DNA of 64,000 nt, from NCBI RefSeq assembly GCF_002744755.1, contig NZ_KZ319287.1:310001-374000 (forward strand). The letters run 5' to 3'. Of this stretch, positions 8,523 to 17,538 are shown piece by piece. Position numbers and translations under genes: made by a program. The notes beneath the pieces are model-generated. The model ran no database searches. It was given only the letters and a program-made list of their open reading frames with translations, and had not been told where the DNA came from. The stretch comes from Leeuwenhoekiella nanhaiensis (lineage in GTDB: Bacteria > Bacteroidota > Bacteroidia > Flavobacteriales > Flavobacteriaceae). Position 1 is the first letter of the stretch, and the number at the start of each line of letters is the position of its first letter.

Positions 8523-10433
8523 TTACTTAATCACATTATCCATCACTTCCTGAACCACTTCAGGGTTTAACAGGGTACTGGTGTCGCCCAGGTTTGAGGT
8601 GTCGTTTGAAGCGATTTTACGCAAAATACGACGCATTATTTTTCCGCTTCGGGTTTTGGGAAGGCCGCTGGTAAACTGAATTTTATCCAGTTTAGCGATG
8701 GGGCCAATACGGTCTGAAATCAACTGATTGATTTCCTTCCTCAGATTGTCCTGATTTCGGGTTTCTCCGGTTTCTTTAAGAATCACATACCCGTAAAGCG
8801 CGTTTCCTTTTACCTCGTGCGGGTAGCCCACGATGGCACTTTCGGCCACTGCGGGGTGTTCGTTAATCGCATCTTCAATGGGTGCGGTTCCCAGATTGTG
8901 ACCACTTACGATCACTACATCATCTACCCGACCGGTAATACGGTAATAACCTACACTATCGCGTAAGGCACCATCACCGGTAAAATACATATTTTTAAAG
9001 GCGGAAAAATAAGTGTCTTTATACCGCTGGTGATTGCCCCAAATAGTGCGCGCCATAGACGGCCACGGGAATTTGATACACAATCTACCGTCCACCTGAT
9101 TGCCTTTGATCTCTTTTCCTTCCTCGTCCATAAGCGCGGGCTGAATTCCGGGCAACGGCAAGGTCGCAAAAGTTGGGATCGCCGGGGTAGAGTAGGGAAT
9201 GGGCGAGATCATAATACCGCCGGTTTCCGTTTGCCACCAGGTGTCAACAATCGGGCATTTTTTCTTCCCGATATTTTCATCATACCAGTGCCAGGCTTCC
9301 TCATTAATGGGTTCGCCAACGGTGCCCAAAACCTTCAGCGAAGACAAATCGTATTTCTCCACGTGTTCCAGGTTTTCTTTGGCCAGAGCGCGTATTGCGG
9401 TAGGGGCGGTATAAAACTGCGTCACTTTATGCTTGTCTACGATTTCCCAAAAGCGCCCGTAATCGGGATAGCTGGGTACGCCTTCAAACATTACTGAGGT
9501 GGCGCCATTGGCCAGCGGACCGTAAACAATATAGCTGTGACCGGTGATCCAGCCGATGTCCGCAGTACACCAGTACACATCGCCATCGCGATATTGAAAT
9601 ACATTTTTAAACGTAAACGCGGTATACACCATATAACCGGCGGTGGTGTGCACCATACCTTTGGGCGTTCCGGTTGAGCCTGAAGTGTAGAGAATAAACA
9701 GCGGGTCTTCGGCATCCATTATTTCGGGTTCGCAGGTGGCTTCGGCGGTATCGAGAAGGGGTTGCAACCATTTGTCGCGGCCTTCTTTCATCTCTACTCC
9801 AGAATCAATTCGGTTAACAACCAAAACCGTTTCTACACTATCGCATTTTTTCAATCCTTCGTCAACGATTCCTTTTAAATCGATTGTTTTGCTACCGCGA
9901 AAAGAGCCGTCGCTGGTGATTACCATTTTACAATTGGAATCATTAATACGTGTGGCAAGAGCGGTCGAAGAAAAACCGGCAAACACCACCGAATGAATAG
10001 CACCTATACGCGCGCAGGCCAGAACCGCAACCGCCAGCTCCGGGATCATCGGCAAGTAAATACAGACGCGATCGCCTTTTTCAATGCCTTCGGCCTTTAA
10101 AACATTAGCCATTTTACACACCCGGTCGTGCAGTTCGTTGTAGGTTATGTGCAGCGCCTCTTCGTCCGGATTATTGGGTTCAAACAAAATAGCCGTTTGA
10201 TCCCCTCGCGTGCGTAAATGCCGGTCGATGCAGTTTTCGGTGATGTTGAGTTGGGCACCTTCAAACCATTTAAATTCGGGTTTTTCAAAGTCGTAGCTTA
10301 ACACGTTATCCCAGCGTTTGTGCCACATAAAATGCTCTTCGGCGATCTCTTCCCAGTAACTTTCAGGATTGCGTACTGATTTGCGATAGACTTGAAAATA
10401 TTCTTCTAAATGTTTGATATGGTAATTACTCAT
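8523..10433 (-). CDS. acsA: Acetyl-CoA synthetase
   Basis: A full-length 636-residue AMP-forming acetate:CoA ligase. The adenylation P-loop is YTSGSTGTPKG, with the later FTGDGALRD and RVDDVVIVSGHNLGTAPIE core motifs and the catalytic lysine K598 in LPKTRSGKIMRR, the residue that Gcn5-type acetyltransferases modify in known Acs proteins. It converts acetate, ATP and CoA to acetyl-CoA in the cytoplasm. The nearby symporter pair (11.2-13.3 kb) and an HDAC/AcuC-like deacetylase (14.1 kb), all on the same strand, suggest an acetate uptake and activation neighbourhood. Its upstream region (10434-10645) is shared with the divergent secreted-protein gene. Confidence 0.96.
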   Translation of the reverse strand: MSNYHIKHLEEYFQVYRKSVRNPESYWEEIAEEHFMWHKRWDNVLSYDFEKPEFKWFEGAQLNITENCIDRHLRTRGDQTAILFEPNNPDEEALHITYNELHDRVCKMANVLKAEGIEKGDRVCIYLPMIPELAVAVLACARIGAIHSVVFAGFSSTALATRINDSNCKMVITSDGSFRGSKTIDLKGIVDEGLKKCDSVETVLVVNRIDSGVEMKEGRDKWLQPLLDTAEATCEPEIMDAEDPLFILYTSGSTGTPKGMVHTTAGYMVYTAFTFKNVFQYRDGDVYWCTADIGWITGHSYIVYGPLANGATSVMFEGVPSYPDYGRFWEIVDKHKVTQFYTAPTAIRALAKENLEHVEKYDLSSLKVLGTVGEPINEEAWHWYDENIGKKKCPIVDTWWQTETGGIMISPIPYSTPAIPTFATLPLPGIQPALMDEEGKEIKGNQVDGRLCIKFPWPSMARTIWGNHQRYKDTYFSAFKNMYFTGDGALRDSVGYYRITGRVDDVVIVSGHNLGTAPIEDAINEHPAVAESAIVGYPHEVKGNALYGYVILKETGETRNQDNLRKEINQLISDRIGPIAKLDKIQFTSGLPKTRSGKIMRRILRKIASNDTSNLGDTSTLLNPEVVQEVMDNVIK

Positions 10434-10645
10434 GCCTTTTTGGTTGTTATTTGACTTTAGTCCCTAAAAATACTAAATCGATGTCGAACATGTTGATTCT
10501 TAATTTTCACATCCCTTTTATAAATGTTAATAATTTCAAAAATCAGCATTTTGTGGTAGGGTGATTGAATGTTCAGTTGTCTTATTGACAAACAAGGACA
10601 AATCCTAAACTCTTAAACCCTGAATAATAAGAATTACACTTATTT

Positions 10646-11143
10646 ATGAATTTTCTAAATTTTAGAACGATGAAGACACAAAAGAATATGCTGTTACTAC
10701 TGGTTTTACTACTATTTCCGGTTTTTTATCTAAAAGCTCAGGAAACAGAAATAAAACAGGGCACAGCGGTAAGTGCTGAAGTACAACAGGAATCAAAAGA
10801 AGCATACTATACCCGAAGAGCACGGGAAGATGCAAAATTTGAACAGCAATTTGAGGCCAAAACGGAAGCAGAAGAAGAGGAATTTTGGAAAAATCAAAAA
10901 GATTATGAGAAAAATCTTAAAAAAAACGATCCAAAAGCTTACCGGGCTTATAAAAGAGGAAAACGGGATGCCTATCGTGAGCATCAGGAAGTATGCGATG
11001 CCCATTGTCACCATAGTGCCCATTATCACAATCATGTAAGCTTTTACTATCAACGGGAATACCGTCCTGCCCCCAGGCCGGCGAGTACGCACATCTCAAC
11101 CGGCTTACGGGTAAATACACCCAGAATCGGGATTGGTTTTTAA
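10646..11143 (+). CDS. Small secreted protein with histidine-rich segment, function unknown
   Basis: The 165-residue product has a signal peptide (hydrophobic LLLLVLLLFPVFYLKAQ, cleavage probably after AQ at about residue 32); an internal ATG at 10670 would give a more ordinary signal peptide and may be the real start. The mature part is charged and helical (about 45-115, rich in E, K and R) and then carries a cluster with H113, C117, H120, C121, H122, H123, H126, H128 and H130, which could bind metal. A proline-rich end follows. I do not recognise a family. The gene is monocistronic between acsA (divergent) and the symporter gene (convergent). Confidence 0.62.
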   Translation: MNFLNFRTMKTQKNMLLLLVLLLFPVFYLKAQETEIKQGTAVSAEVQQESKEAYYTRRAREDAKFEQQFEAKTEAEEEEFWKNQKDYEKNLKKNDPKAYRAYKRGKRDAYREHQEVCDAHCHHSAHYHNHVSFYYQREYRPAPRPASTHISTGLRVNTPRIGIGF

Positions 11144-11165
11144 AAACAGATTGGTACTAAATCAG

Positions 11166-11189
11166 AAACAGCCCGGATGCGGGCTGTTT
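11166..11189. terminator. Hairpin terminator between convergent genes
   Basis: A perfect 10-bp stem, AAACAGCCCG (11166-11175) with CGGGCTGTTT (11180-11189), and a 4-base loop sit between the secreted-protein gene and the symporter gene. The T runs are short on both sides. Confidence 0.7.
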
Positions 11190-11193
11190 GTAT

Positions 11194-12966
11194 TTAATGA
11201 CTTTGCGCTTCTCCCGCACCGCTGGGGATGCGTATATGTTCCACAATTTCCTGAACGCTCTCGGGTGGTGCCGGTGTGAGTCTGGAAACGATTACTGAGA
11301 TGATCACATTAACCGTCATCGCTACCGTCCCAAAACCTTCTGGCGAAGTGTCAAACCACCATGCTGAAGCCGGAAGCGGTTCCATGACTCCTATGAGGCC
11401 TGTTTTAAAACGTATCATATAAAACAGCATCAGGATGATGCCCACAACCATCCCACTGATGGCGCCTTGCTTGTTCATACGTTTGTCAAAAATACCCAGA
11501 ACGATTGCGGGGAAAAACGATGCGGCGGCAAGCCCAAAAGCGAGCGCTACAACCGCGGCCACAAATCCCGGCGGATAAATCCCAAACAAGCCTGCAACGA
11601 TAATGGCCACAAAAATGCTGATGCGGGCGGCCATCAATTCGCCTTTTTCAGAAATATTGGGTTTTAATTGTTTTTTGATCAAATCATGAGAGACTGAAGT
11701 TGAAATCACCAATAAAAGTCCGGCTGCAGTAGAAAGCGCAGCGGCCAGTCCGCCGGCAGCGACCAAAGCAATCACCCAAGCAGGCAATTGTGCAATTTCT
11801 GGATTTGCCAATACCATAATATCCCGGTCTACATAAAGTTCATTGGTTTCGGCTGAAGCATTTGCGATAAGACGTTCACCGCTGGCGCCGCGCGCCTTGG
11901 TAAATTCGGGTTTTCCGGTGGTGGCTTCCCCGTTTACATATTGAATTTTTCCGTCCCCGTTTTTATCGCTCCAGGCGATCAGACCGGTGTCTTCCCAGTT
12001 TTTAAACCATTGCGGCAAAGCAGTATATTCCTGATTGCTCACAGTTTCGATTAAATTAGTACGGGCAAAAACCGAAACAGCAGGTGCGGTGGTGTATAAA
12101 ATGGCGATCAGTAAAAGCGCGAGACCGGCAGATTTACGGGCGTCTTTTACGTTAGGCACGGTAAAAAACCGCACAATTACGTGCGGAAGACCCGCCGTCC
12201 CGGCCATTAGGGCAAGCGTAATGGCAAAAACATCCCAGGTAGATTTGCTACCTTCGGTATATTCCTTAAAGCCTAATTGGGTGTGAAGGGTGTCGAGTTT
12301 TTCAAGCAGATAGGTGCCATCTTCCACACGACCACCCATTCCGATCTGAGGGATGATGTTGCCGGTCATTTGGATGGAAATAAAAATCGCCGGTACCATA
12401 AAGGCAAAAATCAACACACAATATTGTGCAACCTGCGTGTACGTGATGCCTTTCATTCCGCCTAAAAAAGCAAAAACCAAAACCACAGCCATGCCTATAA
12501 TTACGCCGGTTGTGATTTCAACCTGAAGAAATTGAGAAAAAACAATACCCACGCCGCGCATTTGCCCGGCCACGTAGGTAAACGAGACGATGAGCGCACA
12601 AATCACCGCAACGGTACGCGCGGTATTTGAATAATAGCGGTCGCCTATAAAATCGGGTACGGTGAACTTGCCAAATTTACGGAGATAGGGCGCCAGTAAA
12701 AGCGCCAGCAAAACGTAACCGCCTGTCCAGCCCATCAGGTACACCGAACCGTCGTAACCGGCAAATGAGATAATCCCGGCCATAGAAATGAAAGAAGCAG
12801 CACTCATCCAGTCGGCAGCGGTGGCCATCCCGTTTGCGAGCGGAGAAACGCCACCACCCGCGACGTAGAATTCTTTGGTAGAGCCGGCACGCGCCCAGAT
12901 GGCGATCCCAAAATACAGGGCAAAAGTGATTCCTACTAAAATCCAGGTCCAGAGTTGAACGCTCAT
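11194..12966 (-). CDS. Sodium:solute symporter family protein, large subunit (acetate-type)
   Basis: A 590-residue transporter with about 13 membrane segments of the SSS family. Family hallmarks are KEFYVAGGGVSPLANGMATA and DWMSAASFISMAG near the N-terminus and GTAGLPHVIVRFFTV in the middle. The DUF4212 small subunit immediately upstream identifies it as the VC_2705-like two-component type rather than ActP/YjcH. A soluble loop at about 305-375 contains an EF-hand-like stretch (SDKNGDGKIQY, D334, N336, D338). Acetate or another short monocarboxylate is the likely cargo because acsA is the neighbour; this is inferred from context. Confidence 0.9.
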   Translation of the reverse strand: MSVQLWTWILVGITFALYFGIAIWARAGSTKEFYVAGGGVSPLANGMATAADWMSAASFISMAGIISFAGYDGSVYLMGWTGGYVLLALLLAPYLRKFGKFTVPDFIGDRYYSNTARTVAVICALIVSFTYVAGQMRGVGIVFSQFLQVEITTGVIIGMAVVLVFAFLGGMKGITYTQVAQYCVLIFAFMVPAIFISIQMTGNIIPQIGMGGRVEDGTYLLEKLDTLHTQLGFKEYTEGSKSTWDVFAITLALMAGTAGLPHVIVRFFTVPNVKDARKSAGLALLLIAILYTTAPAVSVFARTNLIETVSNQEYTALPQWFKNWEDTGLIAWSDKNGDGKIQYVNGEATTGKPEFTKARGASGERLIANASAETNELYVDRDIMVLANPEIAQLPAWVIALVAAGGLAAALSTAAGLLLVISTSVSHDLIKKQLKPNISEKGELMAARISIFVAIIVAGLFGIYPPGFVAAVVALAFGLAAASFFPAIVLGIFDKRMNKQGAISGMVVGIILMLFYMIRFKTGLIGVMEPLPASAWWFDTSPEGFGTVAMTVNVIISVIVSRLTPAPPESVQEIVEHIRIPSGAGEAQSH

Positions 12967-13006
12967 AATTGGGTTGTTTTAATTTGTAAAGCGAAAGTGT
13001 AAGCGG

Positions 13007-13282
13007 TTATTTTTTTCGGCTATTGGGTTCGTTACAGCCGTATTTCTTATCAAGGCGATTCATAAGCCACACGTAAACGAAAATGAGCATAACAAAAACA
13101 TAAATGCTGCCTTGCTGCGCAAACCAGAAGCCCAGTTTAAAACCGCCTAAACTATATCGATTGAGAAAATCTTTGAAGAGGATACCGCAGCCAAAGGAAA
13201 CTGCAAACCAAATGAGGAGTAAGACAGCAAGATACTTGAGATTGGCGCGCCAGTATTTACGGGCATTTTCAGGAATGGACAT
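13007..13282 (-). CDS. DUF4212 small subunit of the sodium:solute symporter
   Basis: A 91-residue membrane protein with two hydrophobic helices (about 15-37 and 55-75), the N-terminal YWRANLKYLAVLLLIWF motif and FAQQGSIYVFVMLIFVYVW, which are typical of DUF4212. Family members sit next to a VC_2705-type symporter, here 40 bases downstream, and are thought to form a complex with it. It is the first gene of the pair. Confidence 0.9.
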   Translation of the reverse strand: MSIPENARKYWRANLKYLAVLLLIWFAVSFGCGILFKDFLNRYSLGGFKLGFWFAQQGSIYVFVMLIFVYVWLMNRLDKKYGCNEPNSRKK

Positions 13283-13370
13283 AACAGTTTAATTGTTAAT
13301 TTTTTACTAATATAATTCATTAATTAGAAGTGTGCTACCTGCACTTACCCGTTTTACGAAAAAACAGGGC

Positions 13371-13402
13371 ATAAAAAAACCCGTTTCTATTGAAACGGGT
13401 TT
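13371..13402 (-). terminator. Terminator of the small lipoprotein gene
   Basis: A 10-bp stem AAACCCGTTT / AAACGGGTTT with a short loop is followed on the minus strand by a run of seven T residues, 20 bases past the stop codon of the 13.4-13.9 kb gene. Confidence 0.85.
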
Positions 13403-13421
13403 AAGAAGTGATTTAAATATT

Positions 13422-13934
13422 TTATAAACCAACGGTTACTTTAGCATTAGACTTAATTGTTAATGTGAAAGTAGCACCGTCAGCGTTGCTTATGGTACCA
13501 TCTACAGAGACTGTAGCTTTGGCATCAGATTTAAAATCGTTTTGTAAAGCGTTGATAAATGCGGGATCACTTACTGTACCTGTGGTACCGTTTGCAATAG
13601 CAACATTTGTTAAAGTAACAGATTTATCACCGTTGCTGATAGTTCCGGTCAACGTAGTTCCTTCAGTAGCAGTTACGTTAGAAATGGTGTAGGTAAAGCC
13701 CTGAACCGCTACAACTTTAATACGATTTAGATTATCTAGTACGTCTTCATCTTCAATTTCAATTACATAATCCTGCTCTACAGAGGTATTTCCTTCAGGA
13801 ATTACGACCGTTCCAGAGGCACTTAGATCGTTCAAATTTACTTCAAGATCTGGAACTAAATCTTCAACTGCATCACACGAGTTAAGCGTCAAGGCGAATA
13901 GGCTAAGGGCAAAAAAGGTTTTTAAGGTTTTCAT
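13422..13934 (-). CDS. Small putative lipoprotein, function unknown
   Basis: A 170-residue protein with a lipoprotein signal (KTFFALSLFALTLNSC, lipidation cysteine C20 in the LNSC lipobox). The mature part is acidic at first (DAVEDLVPDLEVNLND) and then a threonine-, valine- and asparagine-rich beta sequence with no cysteine or obvious catalytic site. It probably sits in the outer membrane facing the periplasm or surface. It is a monocistronic gene with a good flavobacterial promoter (13963-13992) and its own terminator, so it may be well expressed. No family is recognised. Confidence 0.72.
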   Translation of the reverse strand: MKTLKTFFALSLFALTLNSCDAVEDLVPDLEVNLNDLSASGTVVIPEGNTSVEQDYVIEIEDEDVLDNLNRIKVVAVQGFTYTISNVTATEGTTLTGTISNGDKSVTLTNVAIANGTTGTVSDPAFINALQNDFKSDAKATVSVDGTISNADGATFTLTIKSNAKVTVGL

Positions 13935-13962
13935 AATTTATTTGGGTTGTTAAATTCGTTAA

Positions 13963-13992
13963 CAAAAATAACGCAATCCTGATATTGTACAA
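13963..13992 (-). promoter_or_regulatory. Bacteroidota-type promoter for the small lipoprotein gene
   Basis: On the minus strand TTG (13992-13990), a 19-base spacer and TATTTTTG (13970-13963) match the TTG-N17-23-TAnnTTTG consensus of flavobacteria. The start codon is 29 bases further on. Confidence 0.6.
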
Positions 13993-14067
13993 GTGCTAAA
14001 CGGAAAAAGGGGGAAAATCACCGCATTTTTAGGGTAATCTCTTTAAAGTGAGGGATTTATTGCGTTT

Positions 14068-14970
14068 TTAGAAATAGATTTCCTGCGCCAGACGATAGGT
14101 ATTCGCGTGGGCCTCAATAATGATTTTAATATCGGGAGAATAGCCGCCGCCCATACTCACCTGTACCGGAATTTCGCTTTCGCGAAAACAACTCAATGCA
14201 AACCGATCGCGTTCCCTGCAACCTTCAGGGGTACACGATAGCCTTCCGAGTTTATCGGTTTCCAGAATGTCAACACCGCTTAGGTAGAAAATAAAATCGG
14301 GTTTTACCTGCTCAATTAAGCCAGGCAGGGTTTCTTTCAGCTTTGCTAAATAATAGTCGTCGCCACTTTTATCTGGAATAGCGATGTCTAAATCTGAAAC
14401 CTCTTTTTTAAACGGATAATTCCCCGCGCCGTGCATACTAAGGGTAAAGACCGAAGCGTCATTTTGAAAAATCTCTGCCGTGCCATTGCCCTGATGCACA
14501 TCGAGATCTACGATAAGGATTTGTTTGGCAAGTCCGTTTGACTGCAGATAGCGCGCTCCAATCGCCTGATCGTTCAGCAAACAAAAAGCTTCGCCGTGAT
14601 CGCTGTAAGCGTGGTGGGTGCCGCCTGCGATATTAAAACTGATCCCGTGTTCTAAAGCAAACTCACAACCCAAAATGGTCCCCTGTGCAATAATCTGCTC
14701 GCGATCTACCAACTCCTGAGACAACGGAAAACCAATTTTTCGCGCTGCGCGCCTGTCGAGATTCAGGGCTTTTAGATTGGTGACGTATTCTTTAGTATGA
14801 ACGGCAGTGATATAGCGTTCTTCGGGAAAACCCGGCTCGTAAAAGTTGGCCTGCGTACAGGTGCCTTCGTGCAGGAGCTGTTTGGGGAGCAGTTCGTATT
14901 TTTCCATCGGGAAGCGGTGCCCTTCGGGTAAGGGATGGCGGTAGATGGGATGGTAGGCGATTTTAAGCAT
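14068..14970 (-). CDS. Histone deacetylase/AcuC superfamily deacetylase
   Basis: A 300-residue member of the arginase-deacetylase fold. The active-site histidine pair is H119-H120 (IAGGTHHAY), the zinc ligands are D157 and H159 (IVDLDVHQGNGT) and D234 (YLSGVDILETDKLGRLS), and MGGGYSP supplies the late conserved loop. Bacterial relatives remove acetyl groups from lysine or small amines; AcuC of Bacillus reverses acetylation of acetyl-CoA synthetase. acsA lies about 4 kb away on the same strand with the acetate-type symporter between, so Acs is a reasonable but unproven substrate. It follows the MG2/plug gene by 24 bases and may share its transcript. Confidence 0.92.
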   Translation of the reverse strand: MLKIAYHPIYRHPLPEGHRFPMEKYELLPKQLLHEGTCTQANFYEPGFPEERYITAVHTKEYVTNLKALNLDRRAARKIGFPLSQELVDREQIIAQGTILGCEFALEHGISFNIAGGTHHAYSDHGEAFCLLNDQAIGARYLQSNGLAKQILIVDLDVHQGNGTAEIFQNDASVFTLSMHGAGNYPFKKEVSDLDIAIPDKSGDDYYLAKLKETLPGLIEQVKPDFIFYLSGVDILETDKLGRLSCTPEGCRERDRFALSCFRESEIPVQVSMGGGYSPDIKIIIEAHANTYRLAQEIYF

Positions 14971-14994
14971 TAAACAAGGGTAGCGTATACAACA

Positions 14995-17466
14995 CTATTC
15001 GTACAGGCTGCTATTTGAAGCAAATTCCTGAACTAAATGCACAAGAGTCCCATCCTGAGACAAGCCATTAATAACGACTTTATAGTCCACTGACGGTTTT
15101 TTTATTTTGAAGGAAAGGTTTCCGTTTTCATTTACCTGCATTTCGGGCATCCAATCAATTACTCCATAATTTTTATAAACCTCATCGGTATAACTTGAAA
15201 ACTTGGGAATGTAATAGGCTTTCTTTTGAGCGAAAGCCACAGGAAAATTATAAGTGGGATATTTTTTTGTTTCATAAGGGCCAAATGATGAAGTAAATCT
15301 GGAGTAAACTTTTATTGATCCGCCACTTCCGAGGAAACCACTCCCCATTCCGGTATTATTTATTTCTACATAATCAACATTGGCAAGTGGATATTCAGCG
15401 AAAAAGGAACTATCCATTATCATATCGTCTAAGTAAAAAATTACCCCATCCATAGCTGCCGCCAAACTACTTTGATTCTCGTCAGGTATCTGTGTAACCC
15501 CGTTTGGGTTTTCATCATCGCTAGCAGAGTATTGAGAACCATCATTGATAAGTCGAAACCCTACATTAAATTGTCCAAGATTATCAAATACCTGTACACC
15601 AGGTTTAGTGGCGAGATATTTACCAAGAGTCCCAAAGAGTAAAATATCCTTTTCATCAACCACGCTTATTCTACCCCAACTGTGGTTTGCTAACTCACGC
15701 TCTCGTTTTTTTACTTTATCATAAGTAGTCTCAATTAAAACTTCGTCAAGCTGTTCTCTATCTGCGTCATCAGAAAAAGCAATTCTGGTGTTATTACCAC
15801 TAACATCGGTTAAAATCTTCTCTTTAAAAGGTACATTAAGATAACCGGTATTAGCAATGTACCCGGGAATCTTAATCGGCATAGACCTGATGTATAGGGG
15901 AGGTGAGGAAAGTACCTCATTCTCTAATCTGGATATGGAGAGTGGTTCATTCTCATACTGCATAAAATTTTCTACGATAAAAGAATCCTGGTCACCCGGA
16001 ATGGTAATAACCTGCGGTGCTCTGCTTTTGGTTGCGTGAATAAGAAATTTTTGATTTTCTTTTCGTGGTTTGAAGTTGTTGATAACAACCTGAAATTCCA
16101 GCAAATTCTCGGGTTTATAGCTAATGTTTATATCATTATTAAAAATCGCGTGCCAGTCATAACTGCTCCAGCCCTGCGTAATTAGCAGGTTGTCGAGTTC
16201 TTGTATTTTTCGCTCATCAATATTGGTGAAATACCATGTTGCCCGTTCTATTCCGCCTTTCACATAGGGCTGAAGCAAATAATAAGAAGCGATAGAATGA
16301 TTTTGTTTGTAAGGCAATACGTTTTTAGGGAGAATCGACACACTTAATCTTGCAGAGTCTAAGGCTTTTTGAGCACGCATTACAATTTCTAAAGAATCTC
16401 GAGTCGCTCTAATTGTAGGTTTACTCAATGATGCCAGAGGTAAATTTTGGTAATTAAAAAATATACGTTCTGCAATAACCTTGTTATCAGCATTGAAGAG
16501 GGTTAAGGTATTGATACCATACTCCAGGCTTTTAAGATTAAAAATAAAGTCCAGATTTAGTTTGTTTTCAAAATTCACCTGATAGAGGCTGGTAGATTTT
16601 AGATTGTGAAGCATCAGGGAATATTCCTCTGCGTTTATCTGAGGGAGGCTTTCAGCATTGGTTTTGACCTGCAATCTTAAATCGTCTTTTGAGGTAATTG
16701 CGCTCAGAATAATCCCTTTAGGTTCAATATTAAAATCTATGGGCGTTTCTGTTATTTTACCATTAACATCTACGACCTTAGCCTTATATTTAATGCCCAG
16801 TTCAGGCACAAAAGCAAATTTACCAATGCCCACTTCATTGAGACTGAGATTTGCTATCATCTTGTCGTTTTGATCTGTGATCGTTATCTGCGCTTGAGAT
16901 AAGCCCATCCCATTTTTACCTTTGGCGATAACGCCTACCGTATTCAAAACGTTGTTGAGCAAATGCCCGCTCTCTGGTAAGAACTGTACATCAACAGCAG
17001 CAGTGTTTGCAACTTTATCGGTTTGATTTGAATCGTTAAGCTCAACCACTTTAAATTGATCGATAAAATGATTTTGCTCTTTAAAATTGCGCATCCAGTT
17101 TGTAAAGGCCCGTATGGTATAGTTGCCTGAAGAAAAGGTAGAATCTATTGTGATGGTATGTGAAGCCCGCCCATTCTCGAGCAAAACAAGCTTTTCTTTA
17201 ACAACTTTATTATCACCATCTTTAATTTGCACATAAAGGTTGGTGCTGGTTTTTGAGGGTGTGAGATCTTGTTTATTCACCACATAAGCGGTAAAACCTA
17301 TTTGTTCTCCCTGAAGATAAACAGCCTTATTGAGATGTAAGTATGCGAGTTCACGAGGCATTTCCAGATAATTTTCCAGAGCTTGTTGCGGGCTACTTGA
17401 AGAATCCTGAGCTGTGGTGGTGGCGATGTTTAATAAAACAAGGAGTGTGAGTAGTATTCTTGCCAT
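14995..17466 (-). CDS. Exported MG2-domain protein with TonB-receptor plug-like C-terminal part
   Basis: An 823-residue exported protein. Residues 1-20 are a signal peptide ending in TTTAQ. Residues about 37-125 match an MG2/macroglobulin-like beta domain (LAYLHLNKAVYLQGEQIGF, TIRAFTNWMRN), and a second MG-like domain follows (FLPESGHLLNN). From about 590 to 735 it resembles the plug of TonB-dependent receptors (LGKYLATKPGVQVF, VDYVEINNTG, GSGGSIKVY), but no beta-barrel comes after. Such barrel-less plug proteins are frequent in Bacteroidota and their role is not settled; periplasmic face of the outer membrane is likely. Located upstream of the HDAC-like gene. Confidence 0.78.
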   Translation of the reverse strand: MARILLTLLVLLNIATTTAQDSSSSPQQALENYLEMPRELAYLHLNKAVYLQGEQIGFTAYVVNKQDLTPSKTSTNLYVQIKDGDNKVVKEKLVLLENGRASHTITIDSTFSSGNYTIRAFTNWMRNFKEQNHFIDQFKVVELNDSNQTDKVANTAAVDVQFLPESGHLLNNVLNTVGVIAKGKNGMGLSQAQITITDQNDKMIANLSLNEVGIGKFAFVPELGIKYKAKVVDVNGKITETPIDFNIEPKGIILSAITSKDDLRLQVKTNAESLPQINAEEYSLMLHNLKSTSLYQVNFENKLNLDFIFNLKSLEYGINTLTLFNADNKVIAERIFFNYQNLPLASLSKPTIRATRDSLEIVMRAQKALDSARLSVSILPKNVLPYKQNHSIASYYLLQPYVKGGIERATWYFTNIDERKIQELDNLLITQGWSSYDWHAIFNNDINISYKPENLLEFQVVINNFKPRKENQKFLIHATKSRAPQVITIPGDQDSFIVENFMQYENEPLSISRLENEVLSSPPLYIRSMPIKIPGYIANTGYLNVPFKEKILTDVSGNNTRIAFSDDADREQLDEVLIETTYDKVKKRERELANHSWGRISVVDEKDILLFGTLGKYLATKPGVQVFDNLGQFNVGFRLINDGSQYSASDDENPNGVTQIPDENQSSLAAAMDGVIFYLDDMIMDSSFFAEYPLANVDYVEINNTGMGSGFLGSGGSIKVYSRFTSSFGPYETKKYPTYNFPVAFAQKKAYYIPKFSSYTDEVYKNYGVIDWMPEMQVNENGNLSFKIKKPSVDYKVVINGLSQDGTLVHLVQEFASNSSLYE

Positions 17467-17538
17467 AATGAGATGATTTTAACAAAAAAAGCCACAATTA
17501 TCCTGCCAGCTTCTTATTGATTTGAAAAATACTTAAGT

